Below are positions 1-12,430 of a DNA stretch of 64,000 bases, piece after piece. This stretch comes from Whitmania pigra (taxonomy: Eukaryota > Annelida > Clitellata > Hirudinida > Haemopidae): assembly GCA_021613335.1 (NCBI GenBank), contig JAJTWR010000003.1:605001-669000 (forward strand), read 5' to 3'. How positions within the stretch are numbered: the stretch's first letter is position 1; each line of letters starts with the position of its first letter. A program made the position numbers and the translations under genes. The notes beneath the pieces were generated by a model that had not been told where the DNA came from, made no database searches, and was given only the letters and a program-made list of their open reading frames with translations.

Positions 1-32
1 CATCATCATCATCATCATCATCATCATCATTA
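1..32. repeat. (CAT)n microsatellite at window edge
   Basis: Perfect CAT trinucleotide repeat running in from the left edge, followed by degenerate CAT/CGT units to about position 70. No coding evidence. Confidence 0.9.
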
Positions 33-1500
33 TCGTCATCGTCTGTGACCTCACCGACATCATTATCAGCATTTAAGCATGACCTGTTTCTGACTAGCAT
101 GGTCCATTTGTGATCTATATAATCCTATGTCGAATTCTCTAAAATAGTTTTCAATTAATTAATACGATTAATATGATTAATATGATTTAGTAAATAATTG
201 AGTTTTAATAATGTTTATAATATTGACATTTGAGACATTAACTAAGTTAACTATTATTAAATTAAAATGATATTCATAAAATACGGTTACGATTATGATT
301 GAGCTAATGAATCATCATTCAGGTATTCAGTCTCCTTCACCATGACAACCAAAAATAAACAAAATGGAAGACAAAACATTCAAACTATTAAATCCTCTTA
401 TTTCGTCAGTCTTCGAATTTCAAAAAAATTATTTTTATAAAATAATTTCAAAAACCCGAAATATTTTTCAAGACAAACTATTTTTTCAAAACATCGATTT
501 AGATTTATGCGCAAAGGAATTTCTAAATTTTTTAAGCAAATTCAGATATTTTAAAATAAAATAAAAAAAATATATTTTGACCATCCTTGACACGTGACGT
601 CATGAATTCGTAACATTAATCCTGGTAATAAACATTGTTATTGCTTGCAGCCCTAACATGACCTCACCAATGACCCCGATTCTAACCCCAAACTCAAACT
701 GTAAATGGAGGTTTTCATTTGACATTTGTAATCAGTTTTCATGTTAAACTTTGACCCACGGGCATAAGTCGAAAAAGAGAAATATTAATTTATTTGAAAA
801 AAAAAAATTTCATTTAGAAAACCTAAATTTATCACAAACAAGAATATCAGAGCCTTTATTCCTGAAACGCAAATGATACCAGTATACTAATGAGTCATGA
901 GGTCCAGTTATTTTACTTTTAAATCGAGTTTTCCGTCATTCTGTTTAAGATGAAACCGTCGGAATGTAAATAAAGTGAATAATTCAAACATTTTATTTCT
1001 AAAAATTCACTACTCTTAACAATGACTCGTACAATGGACAGAACCATCTGTAATGAATCAAACTGCAGGCAGACCAAATGCAGACGCCTGGACCTGTTTT
1101 TGTCAACCAAAGCTTCTTAGATAAGCCGATACTTATCGCTTTATTGCGAGAATATCGACGATAATATCGATGATAATATCGGATGTAGATGGTAGCATAG
1201 ATTCTTGAAGCGTTTGTAATTTACGACGCGTGGTTCGCTGTTTGTTCGACGAGGGAACAAAGCCAACAGTTTGAAGAGCTCATCAAATAATTACATCGAC
1301 CATCATTTCCTGAATATCAGTTTACAACTCCAATTGCTCACCGATAAAACTTGAACGCGATCCTGTTCGATGCCCAGCCAAAAATGACCTGTGAATGTCA
1401 GTGACTTGTTAGCCGACACCTTTTTTGAAGATGATACTAATACTTATAATAATATTAATCATAATTAAACGTGTTTAAATAAATCATATCAAATATAATT
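33..1500. other. Non-coding interval, AT-rich
   Basis: No convincing gene. A 66-codon ORF at 364-564 is Lys/Phe/Asn-rich, as expected of AT-rich DNA, and has no recognisable domain. Two things stand out: a CACGTGACGTCA string at 591-602 (overlapping E-box and CRE-like site) and a cluster of CGATA/TATCG words at 1127-1182. Either could be an intronic or upstream element of the receptor gene to the right, which is inference only. Confidence 0.5.
1127..1182. promoter_or_regulatory. Cluster of CGATA/TATCG words
   Basis: Six CGATA or TATCG words occur within about 55 bp, several arranged as short inverted pairs (ATATCGAYGATA). In flies, CGATA clusters are bound by BEAF/DREF-type proteins. Whether that applies to this organism is unknown, so this is a motif observation only. 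Confidence 0.3.
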
Positions 1501-1504
1501 AAAA

Positions 1505-1595
1505 ATGGTGGATCGATTAAAAATTGTCTTCACTTCATAATCGGATACAGGATAAGGCACTCAAAAAATCGGATAAATACAAACGTAATAAAAAA
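1505..1595 (+). repeat. Dispersed repeat tail (LINE/SINE 3' end-like)
   Basis: The string AAGGCACTCAAAAAAT-GG-TAAATA, with an upstream GGTNGATCGATTAA and CTTCAC, also occurs at 61826-61950. Two unrelated loci sharing a short conserved block that ends in an A-rich tail suggests the 3' end of a non-LTR retroelement or SINE. The family is not identified. Confidence 0.45.
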
Positions 1596-1644
1596 GTAAT
1601 TTAATTTATTTTCTCAATAAACAAATTAGTTAATTAATGACCAG

Positions 1645-1794
1645 GTGGCACTCGATCTCCACCGAAAGTCTGAGGCGAAGAAGAAGAAGCAGATGAACTC
1701 TTTAGCCTTCATGGCTGAGAGGACTGTTGGACATTTTGGAGCCATGATTGGCGGTTTGAGTCGAAACAGAGAGATGGACAGGACGCTTTATGAG
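1645..1794 (+). CDS. Possible upstream exon of the muscarinic-type GPCR (start of third intracellular loop)
   Basis: After a CAG acceptor at 1642-1644 there is a 50-codon open stretch in phase 0, rich in Lys/Arg (ALDLHRKSEAKKKKQ, then MNSLAFMAERT). A basic stretch of this kind is typical of the cytoplasmic end of TM5 and the beginning of the third loop in amine GPCRs. The best phase-0 boundary is GAG|GCGAGA at 1794, a non-consensus GC donor, which would join in frame to the phase-0 exon at 2753. The frame stays open to 1848, so the right boundary is uncertain. I did not recognise a specific homologue. It could also be a chance ORF. Confidence 0.35.
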
Positions 1795-1959
1795 GCGAGA
1801 AATTTTAATTTTAATTTTTATTTTCAATCTTTTGTGTTTTCTACTTAACGTAACAAGACATAACAATTATTTATGGTGGTTAAGAAGATCTGGATCTGTT
1901 TAATAACAATTCTTTTTAGTCCTAATAACCGAATTTACTTAAGTAAATCTAAAATTTAT

Positions 1960-2250
1960 CTACTGTGTCCGCATGTTTGGTTTCCTTATCTAGTTTATTC
2001 CATAAGGAAACCACCCTTGCGCTGAAATAATTATTTTTTTTTAGGTTTCCGATGCCTTCCTATATAATTTACAATCGCGCCCCCTAGTAGAAGCACTTTT
2101 TGTGGCTTCGAAAAACTGTTCAGACAAAAGGCCTTCCCTTCCCGATAACATTTTGAATGTCTCGATGAGGTCCCCTCTATTTCTTCTCTTTTCCAGAGTA
2201 GTTAATTTACATCCACTAAATCGTTCCCAGTAACTCAGCTTTCCAAATGT
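1960..2250 (-). mobile_element. LINE (CR1/L2-like) reverse-transcriptase C-terminal remnant, decayed
   Basis: On the minus strand, conceptual translation gives fragments typical of the C-terminus of non-LTR retrotransposon ORF2: a RGDLIETF-like segment, then a TRGRDCKLYRK-like segment, then RVVSLWNKL near the end. Stops and frame changes interrupt it. The RVVxxWNxLP-type ending is common in CR1/L2-clade elements. It lies between the putative exon at 1645 and the terminal receptor exon, so it is probably intronic. No 5' part or target-site duplication is visible. Confidence 0.6.
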
Positions 2251-2752
2251 ACTTTAAAGATTAATTAAAAATTGTAAATGAAAATAATTTATAATATTAA
2301 AATAAATGGTAGAATTTAAATGAAGCGCAAAAAGTACAAAATAAATTGTTGTTGTTGACCGTACACGTTTGGCACTCGTTTTTCAAAATTCAAATTTGAA
2401 TCGGACGCCTATGAATTGTACGACGGTTAATGCGTTCTTCTGACGTCATTGATTAATGCTCGATTAATCTCGTTGCAATTATTTAAATGCTAAAACTTCA
2501 CCCTGGGATTTAAAAATAAAACTAATTGATCTCCATAAAAAAAAACCAAAACATTAATTCTTTTAAAGTCAATAGTTTCCATTTTCGTGCCTCCGGGAGT
2601 ATAGAATTCGATAGCATTCACCGAATAAATAGTAAAAATGCAATAATACGATCTGTACTATTCGTTATTACGTAATTAACGACAAGATCATAAAGACTTT
2701 TGATGGACACGAAATATTTTCTCTCGATCGTCACAATGATTTCAATGTGCAG

Positions 2753-5700
2753 GTCACAGCGAACAATCCTTGGATGACAGCGGAGAGCGGCGTCAAAATC
2801 AACGCCGACGGAAGCTTCGACAAGAAGCGCTGTTCAGAAGACGAAGACATCGAGAAAGACTTCAAAACTTCAAAAAGTCTTTTCGGCATTTTGACCGGAG
2901 GAGTCGACCTGGATTCTTCTGACGATTCCAGCAGTTCCTTGTGCGCTAAAGAGAGAATATTGAAGAAGCAGGGATCGAACACGAGCAGAACCACCGATCA
3001 CACGGCCTCTATAAAATCAACGGGCAGCAAATTTCTCCAGGTGCCGAAGATAGATCTGGACAAGGAGGAGAAGAAAGTGCGCAAGATGGCTCTTCGAAAG
3101 CTGAATTCCTTCAGCATTCGTCGGCAATCTACCAGTCTCTCGGATGCCAACAAGAAGCTGTCATCAAACACGCCACTCCAGTTGTTGAGAACGACCGGAT
3201 TCATAGCTCGACACCACCAGAGGTTTCTGAAACGACAAGTTGAAGTAGGCTTCTCCGCATCTACAGATTTGACTTCAGCTCCGAATGTTACGAATTCAAA
3301 TTTGCCCGCGGAATTGCAGATTGTATCCTCATCCTCTTTCAACGAGCATAAAGACGTTGATCCACTATCGACTTATGTCGATTTCTCCACCGACAATAAT
3401 CCCACTGCTGCAGGTCTGGCACTGCCAACCGTGGTAATAACGGGTTCGAGCGATTCTCTGGGCTTGGCAAACATCAAGGATCTCTCGACAGAAGGCTTGG
3501 CAGTCAGCTCGTCAGATTTCAACTTGGTCAGGATCGATTCCGAAAACTCCAAGTTGGCATCGTCGGTGTCTGACAACGCCACCAACATCACAGGCCCGGT
3601 TACTGACCAAATCTGTCGAACGAACCGGTGCGTCAAGGTATTATTGCGACAACAGAAAATCGTAAATTCCGATCCAGCATTGATTTCATCCTCCGAGACA
3701 ACAGGCTTGCAAGGACTCTCTCTAGACAGCAACAGCGATGCGGACGGCAGTCGCTCCAAGAGCGATCACAATTACAATCACTCTCTGCCCGAAAAAGACT
3801 CCATTCGAAGAAGTCTTGAATCGAAACTGAAAGAAAATCTCGAGCAGTTAAGCAGTAATTTCAAGTCCATTAAGTCATCGCCAGCATCAGGCGGAAGTTC
3901 TCGTAACGACGAAACTGTGTTTGGAAGTGAAAGACGCGATAACGCTCCCCTCGAGCAAAGTGGTGGAAAGGATCCTGAAGAGCTCGGCGAGAGGAGGAGA
4001 TGTTCGGCGAACGAATCCCGTGAATCACCGGAAATAGCATCCTCCGGTCATCTTTTCACCTCCAGACGACATCATCTCCGGCGACAAGCGAACGTAACCG
4101 ACAATAGTTTTTTGCCTACTTTCGATAACGACGTTGACCCACTCAACCTCGTCGATAGATCTCCAGGTTCGCCCGACTATGACGACGTGGTCAACAAAAG
4201 TTCGTCGAAAAGCCGCGATAAGACGACAGACCGTGCGTTGAATGCTTTCAGGAGATCTGCCGAGGGTTGCGAAGCGGCCGCAAAAAGTTGTGGAAGAAGA
4301 TGGAGAAGTCACGCGAGGTCGATCGATTCCAACCGCACGAATACAGAAGTAGAAGCCGGTGTCACCAGAGCAACATATTCCTTGAGAAGCTCAGAAAAAT
4401 TGAATTTTCAAGATGTCGGCTCACCATTTGAAGACATCCATGCTAATGGGACCGAACCTTCGTCGAGCGGCAAAATGCAATTGAACGGATCGCTCGGAGC
4501 CCATTTTCTCGTTGACGTCTGCGGTGACGTTGAAAGCGAATGCCGCAAAATAGGGTGTGACCCTCATGACCAGGCGCCGGTGATTGAACGCGCGTCAAAT
4601 TTTCTATTAGGAAGCCACGAGGCGCATTGCCAAGCAAGCGATTCCAAGGAAATTGTTGAGAAAAACCAACACGAGGCCGATTTCTCCATCATCGGTGAGT
4701 TGAATGCGAAGTCCGTGAATGAAATATACAACTTTGGAGAACACTGTCTAACAGAGTTTTCGGATAATAGAATCGAAACTCTGATTGAAAGAGATACTGT
4801 CCAGTCACCACCTGAAACAGATAACACTGCTATTCCTGCCGAAAACCTGGTCATTATTGGAGTTAGGGAAGCATCTTCGACGAATACAACTGATCACCGC
4901 CCTTTAAAAGCCAGTCTGTCTCCTAAGGAGTTCTTGACTCTACCTTGCTCCAAAGTTACAAATTCAGATAAAGATGCGACCCTTGATTCGACTCCCGACT
5001 TTGACATATGCCACTGGAATCCCACATGCTCCATTCAAACCTCTTGTTCTTTAAAGGCATTAAATTCGAGTTATTCAAAAGTAGAAAATATTAAACAACA
5101 GACTCAAATTTATCCGCCAAGCACTCCGTCCATCGTGTTACCGCGCGATTCTCCCACAGAAAGGATCGACACGAAAACCCATTCAGTCGCTTTCAAGCAA
5201 TCGACACCCAGCCTTCTCATAGCACCGTATCTAAACTTAAACGTCATCAGACGTAAAAGTAGTTCCTTTACAGCTCGGCTTAGCCAGTCTATCCTGAAGA
5301 CGTTTCATCAGCGAGGCATCGAGCCACAAGCGACGAGTTCTGAAAAGATTCATAACGGTTTCAAGCGGCACAAACCCAACAAAACCCGAAGAAACAGCGA
5401 GGGAGCCACCCAGCTGCCGAATTCCAGCCCCAACGGAGGAACTTGCGACAAGACACCATTGGCATGGAACGATAAGTCGCTCAAACTCTTCAAGCAGGAA
5501 ACTAAGAGCCTCATTACACGACAGCAGGGCGATCATCGGCATCGACAGTCTAGTAGCAGCGGCGGCGGCAAGAACAGCCCCTCTATACAGAGCAACGTGT
5601 CCAACAAAAGCAATAGGAACTTCGGACCTCCACCTAGAATAACTCCTGCTGCTTTCTGGAATTTCATCACTGGTCGATACACCAGTAGCCGTCGCGATAC

Positions 5701-6019
5701 TTCGGAATCAATTGAGGCCGAAAGGAGGCGACAAAGGCAGCAGAAGAAGACCGAGAACAGGGCGAGGAAGGCACTGAGAACCATTACTATAATCCTCGGG
5801 GCTTTCATCGTCTGTTGGACCCCCTGGCACGTCTTATCGCTGATCATGGGCTTTTGTTCTGGTCAGCAGTTCGAGTGCGTGTCTCCAGTTTTGTACGACA
5901 TTTCTTACTGGCTCTGCTACCTCAATAGTCCTTTGAATCCTTTTTGTTACGCGTTCGTCAACCAACAGTTCAAACAGACTTTCATCAGGATAATCAGATT
6001 CGATTTTAGGCGAAACTAG
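2753..6019 (+). CDS. Muscarinic-type acetylcholine receptor, terminal coding exon (very long ICL3, TM6, TM7, C-tail)
   Basis: A single open exon of 1,088 codons follows a TGTGCAG acceptor at 2752 and enters in phase 0. The last 85 residues hold TM6 (TITIILGAFIVCWTPWHVL, about residues 1010-1028) and TM7 (YWLCYLNSPLNPFCY). The YWLCY block keeps Tyr7.39, Trp7.40, Cys7.42 and Tyr7.43 of the muscarinic site; CWTP and NPxxY-type motifs are intact. Position 6.51 is Trp and 6.52 His, where classical muscarinic receptors have Tyr-Asn. This resembles the insect B-type and nematode GAR-1/GAR-2 group as I remember them, rather than the A-type. The preceding ~1,000 residues are Ser/Thr/Asn-rich, low in hydrophobicity and probably disordered: an extreme third intracellular loop. 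A Lys/Arg-rich segment just before TM6 (about 985-1006) fits a G-protein contact. TM1-TM5 must lie upstream or outside the window. The short C-tail ends RIIRFDFRRN before TAG at 6017-6019. Confidence 0.8.
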   Translation, partial: VTANNPWMTAESGVKINADGSFDKKRCSEDEDIEKDFKTSKSLFGILTGGVDLDSSDDSSSSLCAKERILKKQGSNTSRTTDHTASIKSTGSKFLQVPKIDLDKEEKKVRKMALRKLNSFSIRRQSTSLSDANKKLSSNTPLQLLRTTGFIARHHQRFLKRQVEVGFSASTDLTSAPNVTNSNLPAELQIVSSSSFNEHKDVDPLSTYVDFSTDNNPTAAGLALPTVVITGSSDSLGLANIKDLSTEGLAVSSSDFNLVRIDSENSKLASSVSDNATNITGPVTDQICRTNRCVKVLLRQQKIVNSDPALISSSETTGLQGLSLDSNSDADGSRSKSDHNYNHSLPEKDSIRRSLESKLKENLEQLSSNFKSIKSSPASGGSSRNDETVFGSERRDNAPLEQSGGKDPEELGERRRCSANESRESPEIASSGHLFTSRRHHLRRQANVTDNSFLPTFDNDVDPLNLVDRSPGSPDYDDVVNKSSSKSRDKTTDRALNAFRRSAEGCEAAAKSCGRRWRSHARSIDSNRTNTEVEAGVTRATYSLRSSEKLNFQDVGSPFEDIHANGTEPSSSGKMQLNGSLGAHFLVDVCGDVESECRKIGCDPHDQAPVIERASNFLLGSHEAHCQASDSKEIVEKNQHEADFSIIGELNAKSVNEIYNFGEHCLTEFSDNRIETLIERDTVQSPPETDNTAIPAENLVIIGVREASSTNTTDHRPLKASLSPKEFLTLPCSKVTNSDKDATLDSTPDFDICHWNPTCSIQTSCSLKALNSSYSKVENIKQQTQIYPPSTPSIVLPRDSPTERIDTKTHSVAFKQSTPSLLIAPYLNLNVIRRKSSSFTARLSQSILKTFHQRGIEPQATSSEKIHNGFKRHKPNKTRRNSEGATQLPNSSPNGGTCDKTPLAWNDKSLKLFKQETKSLITRQQGDHRHRQSSSSGGGKNSPSIQSNVSNKSNRNFGPPPRITPAAFWNFITGRYTSSRRDTSESIEAERRRQRQQKKTENRARKALRTITIILGAFIVCWTPWHVLSLIMGFCSGQQFECVSPVLYDISYWLCYLNSPLNPFCYAFVNQQFKQTFIRIIRFDFRRN

Positions 6020-8169
<2,150 letters not shown>

Positions 8170-8856
8170 TATAAAATTCTGTTTGCACTTAATGTGTAAA
8201 TAATTTATTTAGAATTATTTTAAAATTCAAAATTCGTTAAATTCGCTTTTCAAACAAACATCAACTGATTTACTTTTAAAGCATCGATAATTGTAAATAA
8301 TTTCCTCATTGTGACGATTGTTGTCACTCAAGAAATTCAAAAACGACATCTGTCGAAGTTCTCGATGAACATCGCTTGGCGCGTAAAATCCATTTTCATA
8401 AAACAGTTCTCATCAGATATCGGAATAAATTTTTCAAATGCTTTTTGTTTGAAAAATATTGAATGTGTCGTTAAGGTTATTAAAAAAGTTTTAAATACGA
8501 TTTAATTAATTAGGGTGATGTGTAAGAATATAAAATTAAAAATGGAATAATACTGAATTATTATTGTTTCGAAATTATTTCGGAATAAAAAAAAATTAAA
8601 AATCAAATTTCACTTCACGTGGGAAATGAAACCTTTTCGAAGGACAACTTGGGATTTTCCACGAAAGCAATTCAATAACGGATGATTTTAAATTAAAATT
8701 AATATTATTTTCACGACCAGAGTTGTATTAATTATTTTGTTTTAATTTGTTTTATTCTACTTTTATTTATTTATTAATTTTTCATTATTTTCTGGAAAAA
8801 TGTACATTCTAATTTGGGGTTCCAAGATGGGCTTGAAATAATCGTACGACCTAGTT

Positions 8857-8972
8857 CATCATCGTTATCATCGGTTGCCAGTGTTATCCTCGATGTCAGT
8901 ATCATCATCATAGTCACTAACACCATTATCAACTTCATCATCATCATCATAGTCACTAACACCATTATCATT

Positions 8973-9012
<40 letters not shown>

Positions 9013-9112
9013 CCATGTTCCTCAACATCATCATCATCATAATCATCATCACCATCATCGCATCGTCATCGTATTCGTCGTCGTCATCTTCATCATTATC
9101 ATCATAGTCAGC
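8857..9112. repeat. Degenerate (CAT)n microsatellite block
   Basis: CATCAT runs are interrupted by a duplicated ATAGTCACTAACACCATTAT unit (near 8910 and 8950) and by ATTATC/GTC variants. It is non-coding; opposite-strand ORFs are poly-Met and poly-Ile artefacts. Confidence 0.9.
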
Positions 9113-9131
9113 AGCGAATGTGCATATTTAT

Positions 9132-9149
9132 CTGGCGCCACCTGTGGGT
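9132..9149. promoter_or_regulatory. CTCF-like motif
   Basis: TGGCGCCACCTGTGG (9133-9147) contains the AGGTGGCGC core on the minus strand, which matches the conserved bilaterian CTCF core as generally known. A second copy with a similar core lies at 12302-12317. Both sit immediately beside CAT microsatellites. Binding is not shown by sequence alone. Confidence 0.4.
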
Positions 9150-9214
9150 CGATTTCCATCCATGTTTGCGCGCTAACATTTTAATTGGGTTTCACTGATT
9201 CTCAGGCTGCTGCT

Positions 9215-9292
9215 GATGGTGACGATGATGATGATGAGGATGATGATGACGATAACGATGTTGTTGTCGATGATGATGATGATGATGATCAT
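9215..9292. repeat. Degenerate (GAT)n microsatellite
   Basis: GATGATGAT tracts interspersed with GAC, GAG and GTT triplets. Confidence 0.85.
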
Positions 9293-9395
9293 CGTGATCA
9301 TTAATCTTTTTGTTTTGCTATTTGCAGAAGAAGCTCATGATAATCCAATCACAGACCAGAACTGCCTGTGAGAATGGTCATGTCGATGACGCTGC

Positions 9396-9548
9396 TAGTG
9401 ATGATGATGATGATGTCGAGAAAGATGGTGATGATGATGATGTTTTGGAAGAGGGTGTTGATGATGATGATGGTGTTTTGGAAGAGGATGATGATGATGA
9501 TGATGGTGTTTTGGAAGAGGGTGATGATGATGATGATGATGGTGGTGA
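9396..9548. repeat. Minisatellite embedded in (GAT)n
   Basis: Three tandem units, each a GAT run followed by GGTGTTTTGGAAGAGG, with unit length about 33-39 bp. The plus frame reads as acidic Asp runs separated by VLEE. The repeat sits inside a 119-codon ORF (9310-9669), but the open frame is a consequence of the repeat and I do not call it a gene. Confidence 0.75.
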
Positions 9549-9714
9549 TGTTCTTTATCTGGTTGCACAGACGTTAGCGGACAGCAATGGTGAAATTTGG
9601 AACTCATTAGATGGTTCTTGTCAGTCTTGCGTGAAACTCAAGTCATTCATCAATTCAGATGTTCTGTGATCGAAACCAGTTGTGGGTAACCACTCGATGG
9701 ATCGATGAACTGAA

Positions 9715-9895
9715 TGATGGATGGATGGATGGATGGATGGATGGACGGACCGATGGATGGATGAATGGACGGACGGATGGATGGATGAATGGACGGACGG
9801 ATGGATGGATGAATAGATGGATAGATGGATGGATGGATGAATGGACGGACGGATGGATAGACGGATGGTTAGATGGATGGATGATGGATGGTCGG
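9715..9895. repeat. (GGAT)n/(GGAC)n tetranucleotide array with higher-order structure
   Basis: GGAT units form super-units of the kind ATGAATGGACGGACGGATGG, repeated four times between about 9760 and 9855. Opposite-strand ORFs (HPSIHPS runs, DGWMDGW runs) are artefacts. Confidence 0.9.
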
Positions 9896-10530
9896 ATGTT
9901 TAGATGGAACATCGAAAGTTAGCAAAAGACAGTTTACAATTCGTCAGGGTCTTAATGATATCGGTGCCTACAAAAGCTCAAACTCCCCTGCGATTCTGTT
10001 GATTACGAGCCTCGGAAATATACAAACAGGAGAACATTTTCTTTTTCTCGGGTTCTTCCCGTTTTAATCAGCTTTTATTTATTTTTGTTTTTATTATTTT
10101 TCTATTACTTATTTATTATTTTTAAAATTAAAAACATTTTTTTTTCATGAGTCAACAATTTTTGACTCTACAGTACTTTTGGTAATTCCAGAATAGACTT
10201 ATTGTTGAAGTTATTTGGTGATTTACAAATATTTAAAATAACACTAACACTCGCAATTAGAATGATTTTTGTGGTGGGAACGAAAGCGAAATTAGACCGA
10301 ATAGCAGAAAATGCTTGACACCGAAAAATAAAAATAAAGCGTACACTGAAACCGATTTACGGTCTAAAACGTAAAAAACGAAATAAATTAAAATTAAAGT
10401 AGTTTAGTTTAATAGAGCAGGTAATTTAATATTTAAAAAATAAATTTAAATAGTTTGAATTTATTTAATAAATTTAAATTTATAGACAAGCTTTAGACAT
10501 ACTTATTAAGAACTATTTATGAAATTATAC

Positions 10531-10850
10531 CACAAGACTAAAACGCCTTGACATATCTCAAAATAGTTCTCTTCGTATTCTCTTTAATATTCCTTCTTCG
10601 TCATCTCCCAAGCCAATCTTCCACGAAAATTCAATTTTAAAAGTTTACCAAATAAATGACTTTCTGATTGCTATCCTCATGTATAAATATTCAAACAATC
10701 TATTGCCTCATTCATTCAATAACTTTTTTAAACGTTCGTCCGATATTCAATCATATTGTTTGCAGTCCCTCGACAAATATAGACAGACCTGAAGTTTCTC
10801 GAACCGCGTTCAAAAAAACTTTCATTGTACAATAAAGTAATTATTTATTT
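10531..10850 (+). mobile_element. LINE (CR1/L2-like) reverse-transcriptase C-terminal remnant, plus strand
   Basis: Conceptual translation in one frame gives LKRLDISQNSSLRILFNIP, then a FLIAILMYKYSNNLLPHSF segment, then a degenerate end. The LQxxQNxxLRIIFxLP and xxLMYKYxNNLLPxxF patterns are typical of the C-terminal third of L2/CR1-clade ORF2 proteins. The frame is broken and no 5' part is present, so it is a dead, 5'-truncated copy. Confidence 0.65.
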
Positions 10851-11597
10851 TACAAATATTATTCTCTTTCCAGAACTGCCACAATTAGTCACGTAGTTCC
10901 TGGGTCGCCAAGCCAATCATATGCTATTTAACTGTCTTCCTTAATTTCGACCTTAGTTGGAAAAATTTAGTCTACAAAATCAGGAGAGACATCAGCCAAT
11001 TTATAGCATTTTAGTTTCGCGTTAGACTGTGATGCATCACTAAGTAAGAGAAGGATTAATATTTCGCTTGGTCATTTGCATAGGCACTTGGAAAGAATGG
11101 CTGTAGTTAGTCACACAAAGTTTTTTCGCACTCATGAAGCTGAACTATCTAGAGGATATCCTGAAGTTCTTCCAGCTTGGCTAAAGGTGCTTGTCATATT
11201 TAGTGAGCGTTAGGACTTGGCTGTTATACTAGGTCGGAATTTGTCGACCCCTGTCGTACATATAAACAATATACACTCAAAAACTGAATTGCAAAACAAA
11301 AATATTATTTTTTTTCGTTTCCAAAAGCATTTTGGACTGGTAACGAAAATTAACCGATAATAAATTTTCCTAGGTGTGACAGAAAACGAAAGGAGGCAGT
11401 AAATGATAAAAAGACAATATTCGGTATCAAAAACGAGACCGAAAACGAAATTAGATCTACTCACAATTTGTTCGATATTTCGTCGAATTTGTAAAATCTT
11501 TTGTTTCAATATTCTTTAAAAATAATTTTTCTTCTTGAGGGGTTTAATATCTTTGCTCACCTGCAGGTCGTTAAACAAGATTCACTTTTTAGGATTT

Positions 11598-11672
11598 GCA
11601 TCGTCATTACCATCGCCTCCATCAGCCCCATCATCATCGTTATCATCATCCTCTTTATCGTCATCGTCATGA
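11598..11672. repeat. Degenerate (CAT)n microsatellite
   Basis: CATCGTCAT/CATCATCAT units with substitutions. Confidence 0.8.
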
Positions 11673-11978
11673 TAATTTTTATTTTTCAAATTAAAACAAC
11701 ATTAACACATTAAAATATTTAAAAGCATTATTTAAACAAGCCAAAACCTTTTTTTTAAAAGTCAAAAATGCGATTCTTTCGTCCTCATCTGTGTGGAAGC
11801 TCTTCTTCCTTCGTCAAAAACAAGATGGCGATGTTTACGGTCCGTCGGATTTCGTCACGCTTGACTACCTTCTGTGAGCTCCGGATGGAATCGGGGAGGC
11901 GTGACTTTCGTCGTTACAGTTACGACTGTAATGACTGCTTTAAGAAAATAACAACAACAATAAAGAAGAAAAAGAAGA

Positions 11979-12002
11979 AGATGATGATGATGATGATGAT
12001 GT
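11979..12002. repeat. (GAT)n microsatellite
   Basis: Eight GAT units following an AAG/AAA purine tract. Confidence 0.85.
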
Positions 12003-12215
12003 TAGAATTAGGAATTTTCGATTTTATGATTATTAGAATTTATTGACTTTAAAACGCGAGAAATGTATTGACACGACATAATAGCTATCAGCACCACCAA
12101 GGTATATCGTGTATAGAGAGCTAATATGCCTTTTTAAATTAGGTCGTTCATGTTTTAGGCAGGATGCAATAGATTTTCACCAAGATTTCTATGCTCTCAT
12201 CGCAGCGTTAGTATC

Positions 12216-12297
12216 TTACATCATCATCCTCATCGTCATCGTCACCATCATCATCGTCATCGCCATAATCATCATTATCATCATCATCATCATCGTT
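12216..12297. repeat. Degenerate (CAT)n microsatellite
   Basis: CATCATCCTCATCGTCATCGTC and similar units, ending next to a CTCF-like motif. Confidence 0.85.
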
Positions 12298-12301
12298 AGC
12301 T

Positions 12302-12317
12302 CTAGCGCCACCTGGTG
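12302..12317. promoter_or_regulatory. CTCF-like motif
   Basis: CTAGCGCCACCTGGTG. It shares the GCGCCACCTG core with 9133-9147 and lies about 600 bp before the first gene of the receptor array. A boundary element between the GPCR domain and the array is a reasonable but untested idea. Confidence 0.4.
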
Positions 12318-12416
12318 TTCAATAGAATCTCATTATTTTTTTTAACTCCTTCTCCTACACGTTTTTAATCGCCAATAAAAAAGCGATTTGTTGGCCATTT
12401 TCTCTCCTCCCTCTCA

Positions 12417-12430
12417 CGGTCACGTGACCG
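12417..12430. promoter_or_regulatory. Perfect 14-bp palindrome centred on an E-box
   Basis: CGGTCACGTGACCG is perfectly self-complementary and contains GTCACGTGAC, the extended E-box preferred by USF/MITF/TFE-type bHLH-ZIP factors. It lies about 490 bp upstream of the first array promoter box. Confidence 0.4.

Noticed and set aside
2731..5847. Several antisense and alternate-frame ORFs within the GPCR exon
   Set aside because: They are shadows of the long open exon, with no domains and no splice or promoter support.
9655..9922. Repetitive ORFs (HPSIHPS and DGWMDGW patterns) on both strands
   Set aside because: Produced by the (GGAT)n/(GGAC)n array. Both strands open at once is the mark of a tetranucleotide repeat, not of a gene.
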